Below, piece by piece: positions 59,735-64,000 of a stretch of 64,000 bases of DNA. The notes under the pieces are model-generated. The model had not been told where the DNA came from. It made no database searches and saw only the letters and a program-made list of their open reading frames with translations. The stretch lies in assembly GCF_006717045.1 (NCBI RefSeq), contig NZ_VFPH01000001.1, positions 2,604,001 through 2,668,000 on the forward strand, in the 5' to 3' direction. The translations under genes were made by a program, and so were the position numbers. Origin of the DNA: Pseudonocardia cypriaca. Its GTDB lineage: Bacteria; Actinomycetota; Actinomycetes; Mycobacteriales; Pseudonocardiaceae. Every line of letters begins with the position of its first letter. Within the stretch, counting starts at the first letter, position 1.

Positions 59735-62700
59735 GTGGACTCGTTCGCGCACCTGCACGTCCACACCGAGTACTCGATGCTCGATGGTGCCGCGAAGATC
59801 GCGGCGCTCGTCGCGGAGGCCGAGCGGCTCGGCATGCCCGCCCTGGCGATGACCGACCACGGCAACCTCTACGGCGCCGACGAGTTCCACCGGGTCGCGA
59901 GCCGCAGCGCCGTCAAGCCGATCATCGGGATCGAGGCGTACGTGGCGCCGGCCAGCCGGTTCCACCGCAAGCCCGTGTTCTGGGGCCAGTCGCACCAGCG
60001 CGGCACCGACGAGCTCGGCGAGGGTGGCGACGTCTCCGGCGGTGGCGCGTACACCCACCTGACCCTGCTGGCGCAGGACGCGACCGGCCTCCGCAACCTG
60101 TTCCGGCTCTCCTCGCTCGCCAGCATCGAGGGCTACTACCGCAAGCCCCGGATGGACCGCGAGCTCCTGGAACGGCACGCGACGGGGATCATCGCCACCA
60201 CCGGATGCCCGTCCGGCGAGGTGCAGACCCGGCTGCGGCTCGGCCAGCGCGCGGAGGCGATGCAGGCCGCCTCCGACCTCAAGGACCTGTTCGGTGCGGG
60301 CAACGTCTACCTGGAACTGATGGACCACGGGCTCCCGATCGAGCGCTCGGTCCGCGACGGCCTGCTCGAGATCGGCCGGGCCCTCGAACTGCCACCGCTG
60401 GCCACCAACGACTCCCACTACGTCACCCGCAACCAGGCGTCCACGCACGCCGCACTGCTCTGCGTGCAGTCCGGCAAGACGCTCACCGACCCGACGCGGT
60501 TCCGCTTCGACGGCGACGGTTACCACCTCGCGTCACCGGCCGAGATGCGCGCCTACTGGGACGTGGAGGTGCCGGGTGCAGCCGACAACACCCTCGAGCT
60601 GGCCGAACGGATCGGGTCGTACGGGCAGGTGTGGGACCACCAGGACCGGATGCCGGTCTACGACGTGCCGGAGGGTCACGACGCGGCGTCCTGGCTGCGG
60701 CACAGCGTGACGGAGGGGCTGCGCCGCAGGCTGCCCGGCGGCGTCCCGGACACCTACCGCGAGCGCGCCGACTTCGAGATCGAGGTCATCGTCCAGAAGG
60801 GTTTCCCCGCCTACTTCTTGATCACCGCCGACCTCATGGCGCACGCCCGCGGCGTCGGGATCCGGGTCGGGCCCGGCCGCGGCTCGGCGGCCGGCTCGCT
60901 GGTGGCGTACGCCCTGGGCATCACGAACCTGGACCCGATCCAGCACGGCCTGCTGTTCGAGCGGTTCCTCAACCCCGAGCGCATGTCCATGCCGGACATC
61001 GACATGGACTTCGACGACCGACGCCGTGGCGAGATGGTGCGCTACGCAACCGAGAAGTACGGCGCCGACCGCGTCGCGCAGGTCATAACCTTCGGCACGA
61101 TCAAGACCAAGGCCGCGATCAAGGACGCCGCGCGCGTCCACTTCGGGCAGGCCGGTTACGCGATCGCCGACCGGATCTCCAAGGCCCTTCCGCCGCCGGT
61201 CGCGGCGAAGGACATCCCGCTGTCGGGGATCGTCTACCCAGCGCACGAGCGGTACGCCGAGGCCGCCGAGGTGCGGGCGCTCATCGAGCGCGACGAGAGC
61301 GCGGCGACCATCGTCGAGACCGCGCGCGGGCTGGAGGGCCTCGTGCGCGGGGCGGGCGTGCACGCGTGCGCCGTGATCATGTCCGCCGAACCGCTGATCG
61401 ACACGGTGCCGCTGTGGCGCCGCGACGACGGGGCGCTGATCACCGGCTGGGACTACCCGTCCTGCGAGGCCATCGGCCTGCTGAAGATGGACTTCCTCGG
61501 CCTGCGCAACCTCACCGTGATCGGGGACGCGATCGACAACGTCCGGGCCAACCGGGGCGTCGACGTCGACCTCGAGAACGTCGCGCTCGACGACCCCGAG
61601 ACCTATGCGTTGCTGGCCCGCGGCGAGAGCCTGGGTGTCTTCCAGCTCGACGGCGCCGCCATGCGGGAGCTCCTGCGGCGCATGCGCCCCACCGGCTTCG
61701 GCGACATCATCGCCGTCAACGCGCTGTACCGGCCCGGGCCGATGGCGATGAACACCCACAACAACTACGCGGACCGCAAGAACGGCCGCCAGCGGGTGGA
61801 GCCGATCCACCCCGAGCTCGCCGAGCCCCTGCACGACATCCTCGCCGAGACCCACGGCCTGGTCGTCTACCAGGAACAGATCATGCAGATCGCGCAGCGG
61901 GTGGCCGGCTACTCGATGGGCCGCGCCGACGTCCTGCGGCGGGCGATGGGCAAGAAGAAGAAGGAGGTCCTGGAGGAGGAGTTCGACGGCTTCCGCACCG
62001 GGATGCGCGCCCGGGGGTTCTCCGGCGAGGCGGTGCAGGCGATGTGGGACACGATCCTCCCGTTCGCCGGGTACGCGTTCAACAAGTCGCACGCCGCCGG
62101 GTACGCGCTCGTCGGCTACTGGACGGCGTACCTGAAGGCGCGCTATCCGGTGGAGTACATGGCGGCGCTCCTGACCTCGGTGGGGAACGACAAGGACAAG
62201 TCGGCGGTGTACCTGGCGGAGTGCCGCCGGCTGGGCATCCGCGTTCTCCCGCCCGACGTCAACTCGTCCGCGCGCCGCTTCGCCGCCGTCGGCGACGACA
62301 TCCGGTTCGGCCTGGAGGCCGTGCGCAACGTCGGCGCGGGCGTCGTGGAGTCGATCCTGCGCACCCGCGAGGAGGGTGGGCCGTACCGCTCGTTCGCCGA
62401 TTTCATGGAACGTTCCGAGCTCGCCGTGTGCGGCAAACGGGCGCTCGAGTCGCTCGCGAAGGCGGGCGCCTTCGAGTCGATGGGGGCGACGCGCCGGGCC
62501 GTGATCGAGGTCCACGAGGCGGCGGTCGACGCCGTCGTGCCGCTCAAGCGGCGGGCGGCCACGGGTCAGTACGACCTCTTCGGGGAGGAGACCGCGGAGC
62601 CCGAGTCGGCGTCGCCGCTCGCGCACCTGCGGCTGTGCCCCGAGGAGTACGCGCGCGCGGAGCTGCTCGCCCACGAGCGCGAGATGCTCGGCCTCTACGT

Positions 62701-63316
62701 CACGGCGCATCCCCTCGACGGCGCCGAGCACCTGCTGCGCCGCTACACCGAACGCTCGATCGCCGCGCTCCTCGCCGACCGGCCCCGCGAGGGGGAGGTG
62801 ACGGTCGCCGGGCTGGTGACGGCCGTCGACCGGCGCGTCGACAAGCGGGGCGAGCCGTGGGCGATCTGCACCCTCGAGGACCTCGACGGGAGCCTGGAGG
62901 TGCTGTTCTTCGCGCGGACGTACGCGGCGCTCGGCGTACAGCTCGTCGAGGACGCCGCGGTTGCCGTGACGGGGCGGGTGAACTGGCGGGAGGACCGCAT
63001 GTCGGTGTTCGGCGACTCGCTGGTCGTGCTCGACCTGAGCGTCACGGCGCCCGAGCCGCTGGTGCTGTCCTGCGCACCCGAGCGCCTCGACGCCGACGCC
63101 GTCGACGAACTGCGCCGCACCCTCGTCGCGCACCCGGGCGACACGCCGGTGCACGTCCGGGTCGGGGCGCGCCTGTTCGCGCTCGACGCCTACCCGGTCG
63201 ACGTCACCCCCGCGTTCCTGGGCGAGCTGAAAGGCGTGCCGGGAATCGGGGTGGCGGACGCGACGTACCCTGGAGGGCGTGGTTCCGGTGATCGGCGTGC
63301 TCGCGTTGCAGGGTGA
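59735..63316 (+). CDS. dnaE: DNA polymerase III alpha subunit (DnaE1-type)
   Basis: This is a 1193-residue C-family polymerase. The PHP domain (1-270) keeps metal-binding motifs HLHVHTEYS, MTDHGNLYG, GIEAYVAP, TTGCPSGE and TNDSHY, so PHP proofreading should be intact as in mycobacterial DnaE1. The active site includes GPGRGSAAGSLVAYALG and PDIDMDFDDRR near residue 425. Helix-hairpin and fingers regions follow, and a C-terminal OB fold (VAGLVTAVDRRVDKRGEPW). Length and motifs fit DnaE1, not the shorter error-prone DnaE2. Whether this is the only copy cannot be told. It overlaps pdxT by 38 bases. Confidence 0.95.
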   Translation: MDSFAHLHVHTEYSMLDGAAKIAALVAEAERLGMPALAMTDHGNLYGADEFHRVASRSAVKPIIGIEAYVAPASRFHRKPVFWGQSHQRGTDELGEGGDVSGGGAYTHLTLLAQDATGLRNLFRLSSLASIEGYYRKPRMDRELLERHATGIIATTGCPSGEVQTRLRLGQRAEAMQAASDLKDLFGAGNVYLELMDHGLPIERSVRDGLLEIGRALELPPLATNDSHYVTRNQASTHAALLCVQSGKTLTDPTRFRFDGDGYHLASPAEMRAYWDVEVPGAADNTLELAERIGSYGQVWDHQDRMPVYDVPEGHDAASWLRHSVTEGLRRRLPGGVPDTYRERADFEIEVIVQKGFPAYFLITADLMAHARGVGIRVGPGRGSAAGSLVAYALGITNLDPIQHGLLFERFLNPERMSMPDIDMDFDDRRRGEMVRYATEKYGADRVAQVITFGTIKTKAAIKDAARVHFGQAGYAIADRISKALPPPVAAKDIPLSGIVYPAHERYAEAAEVRALIERDESAATIVETARGLEGLVRGAGVHACAVIMSAEPLIDTVPLWRRDDGALITGWDYPSCEAIGLLKMDFLGLRNLTVIGDAIDNVRANRGVDVDLENVALDDPETYALLARGESLGVFQLDGAAMRELLRRMRPTGFGDIIAVNALYRPGPMAMNTHNNYADRKNGRQRVEPIHPELAEPLHDILAETHGLVVYQEQIMQIAQRVAGYSMGRADVLRRAMGKKKKEVLEEEFDGFRTGMRARGFSGEAVQAMWDTILPFAGYAFNKSHAAGYALVGYWTAYLKARYPVEYMAALLTSVGNDKDKSAVYLAECRRLGIRVLPPDVNSSARRFAAVGDDIRFGLEAVRNVGAGVVESILRTREEGGPYRSFADFMERSELAVCGKRALESLAKAGAFESMGATRRAVIEVHEAAVDAVVPLKRRAATGQYDLFGEETAEPESASPLAHLRLCPEEYARAELLAHEREMLGLYVTAHPLDGAEHLLRRYTERSIAALLADRPREGEVTVAGLVTAVDRRVDKRGEPWAICTLEDLDGSLEVLFFARTYAALGVQLVEDAAVAVTGRVNWREDRMSVFGDSLVVLDLSVTAPEPLVLSCAPERLDADAVDELRRTLVAHPGDTPVHVRVGARLFALDAYPVDVTPAFLGELKGVPGIGVADATYPGGRGSGDRRARVAG

Positions 63317-63911
63317 CGTCCGCGAGCACCTGGCGGCCCTCACGGCCTGCGGTGGCACCCGTGCGGTGCCGGTGCGGCGCCCGTCCGAACTCGATGCGGT
63401 GGACGCCCTCGTCATCCCCGGCGGCGAGTCCACCACGATGAGCCGCCTGCTGCAGACGTTCGACCTGCTCGACCCACTGCGCAAGCGCATCGTCGACGGC
63501 ATGCCGGCCTACGGCTCCTGCGCCGGCATGATCCTGCTGGCGAGCGAGGTCCTGGACGGCCGTCCCGACCAGCAGCAGCTCGGCGGCCTCGACGTCGTGG
63601 TCCGGCGCAACGCGTTCGGCCGCCAGGTCGACTCGTTCGAGACCGACCTCGAGTTCGCCGGTCTCCCCGACGGCCCGGTCCGGGCGGTGTTCATCCGCGC
63701 CCCCTGGGTGGAGTCGGTCGGGCCGGCGGTCGAGGTGCTCGCCACCGTCCCCGCGCGAACCCTCACCGGCGCCGACGCCGGGGCGGCGGCCGGTCGCGCC
63801 GTCGCCGTGCGGCAGGGGTCGGTGATCGCCACCGCGTTCCACCCGGAGCTGACGGGTGACCTGCGCGTGCACGGCCTGTTCTGCGAGCTGGTGAGGGCGG
63901 CGGCGGGGTAA
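63279..63911 (+). CDS. pdxT: pyridoxal 5'-phosphate synthase, glutaminase subunit PdxT
   Basis: This 210-residue class I glutamine amidotransferase makes ammonia for PdxS. It has VLALQGDVREHLAAL, PGGESTTMSRLL, the catalytic Cys in YGSCAGMILLA and the His-Glu pair in FHPELTGD. GTG 63279 overlaps the dnaE end by 38 bases; GTG 63288 in the same frame cuts this to 29 and begins nearer the conserved VIGVLALQG. Its partner pdxS is 12.7 kb upstream. The last 89 bases of the window (63912-64000) hold no gene. Confidence 0.95.
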   Translation: MVPVIGVLALQGDVREHLAALTACGGTRAVPVRRPSELDAVDALVIPGGESTTMSRLLQTFDLLDPLRKRIVDGMPAYGSCAGMILLASEVLDGRPDQQQLGGLDVVVRRNAFGRQVDSFETDLEFAGLPDGPVRAVFIRAPWVESVGPAVEVLATVPARTLTGADAGAAAGRAVAVRQGSVIATAFHPELTGDLRVHGLFCELVRAAAG

Positions 63912-64000
63912 TCCGCTGTTAGGCCCCCTGTCTTCCGGCCTCCCCGGGTCAAGGACTCCTGGCTCAAGGTCTGTTCTTTCCAGGGTCTCCTGGCGGCGCC

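Noticed and set aside
60533..63502. Long minus-strand open frame (about 990 codons) opposite dnaE
   Set aside because: It mirrors dnaE codon structure, is His/Arg/Gly/Val-rich without motifs, and is a GC-driven antisense frame.

Overview
The window is very GC-rich, uses GTG and TTG starts freely, and chains genes by 4-base ATGA/GTGA overlaps. It also carries the actinobacterial phosphatidylinositol-mannoside block (thrS, HIT, pgsA, patA, pimA, then pdxS). These point to a chromosomal segment of a filamentous, mycolata-related actinobacterium. Pseudonocardiaceae, for example Pseudonocardia, is the most likely family, but this is inferred from gene content and style only.

Layout. Positions 1-3.8 kb hold the end of a GT1 glycosyltransferase, a membrane-anchored beta-helix protein, a LacI regulator and a GNAT enzyme. 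Positions 3.8-7.8 kb hold a CGNR zinc-finger regulator and a probable arsenical-resistance module: an ArsR-acetyltransferase fusion divergent from a flavoprotein monooxygenase and an MFS pump. Positions 7.9-12.6 kb hold a secreted deacetylase-like protein, a LysR regulator divergent from a DapA-like lyase/luciferase-like oxidoreductase pair, and an alpha/beta hydrolase. Positions 12.6-13.9 kb contain only gene fragments. Positions 13.9-26.3 kb hold a LysR-controlled, tightly coupled catabolic operon: RutA/DszA-type flavin monooxygenase, FAH hydrolase, ornithine-cyclodeaminase-like protein, DapA-like lyase, two P450s, an MHS transporter, a double-cupin protein, ferredoxin, a frameshifted ferredoxin reductase, an unknown protein, a flavin reductase and an acyl-CoA synthetase cut off after about 50 residues. 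Positions 26.3-33.3 kb form a scarred accessory zone: secreted endonuclease/phosphatase-fold lipoprotein, a lower-GC phosphotransferase, an IS701-like fragment, an ArsR/SRPBCC pair with tandem operators, methyltransferase and two frameshifted genes. Positions 33.4-39.5 kb hold a methyltransferase/VOC pair, an AraC regulator, a DUF3500 protein, a HicB-like protein and a bifunctional penicillin-binding protein.

Positions 39.95-43.5 kb hold an operon of four different roadblock/LC7-like proteins, two with long Pro-rich tails. No GTPase gene lies beside it, and it is my best candidate for an undescribed system. Positions 43.6-50.6 kb hold thrS and the PIM lipid pathway plus pdxS. pdxT, which often lies near pdxS, is 12.7 kb away at the right end, beyond I36-like and GH16 secreted proteins, azlCD with an XRE-cupin regulator, an EF-G2-like GTPase, two membrane proteins, malic enzyme, a LysR regulator and a full-length dnaE.

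Several genes are broken by single-base changes at short G/C runs. Either the assembly carries homopolymer indels or several accessory genes are recently inactivated; raw reads would settle which.
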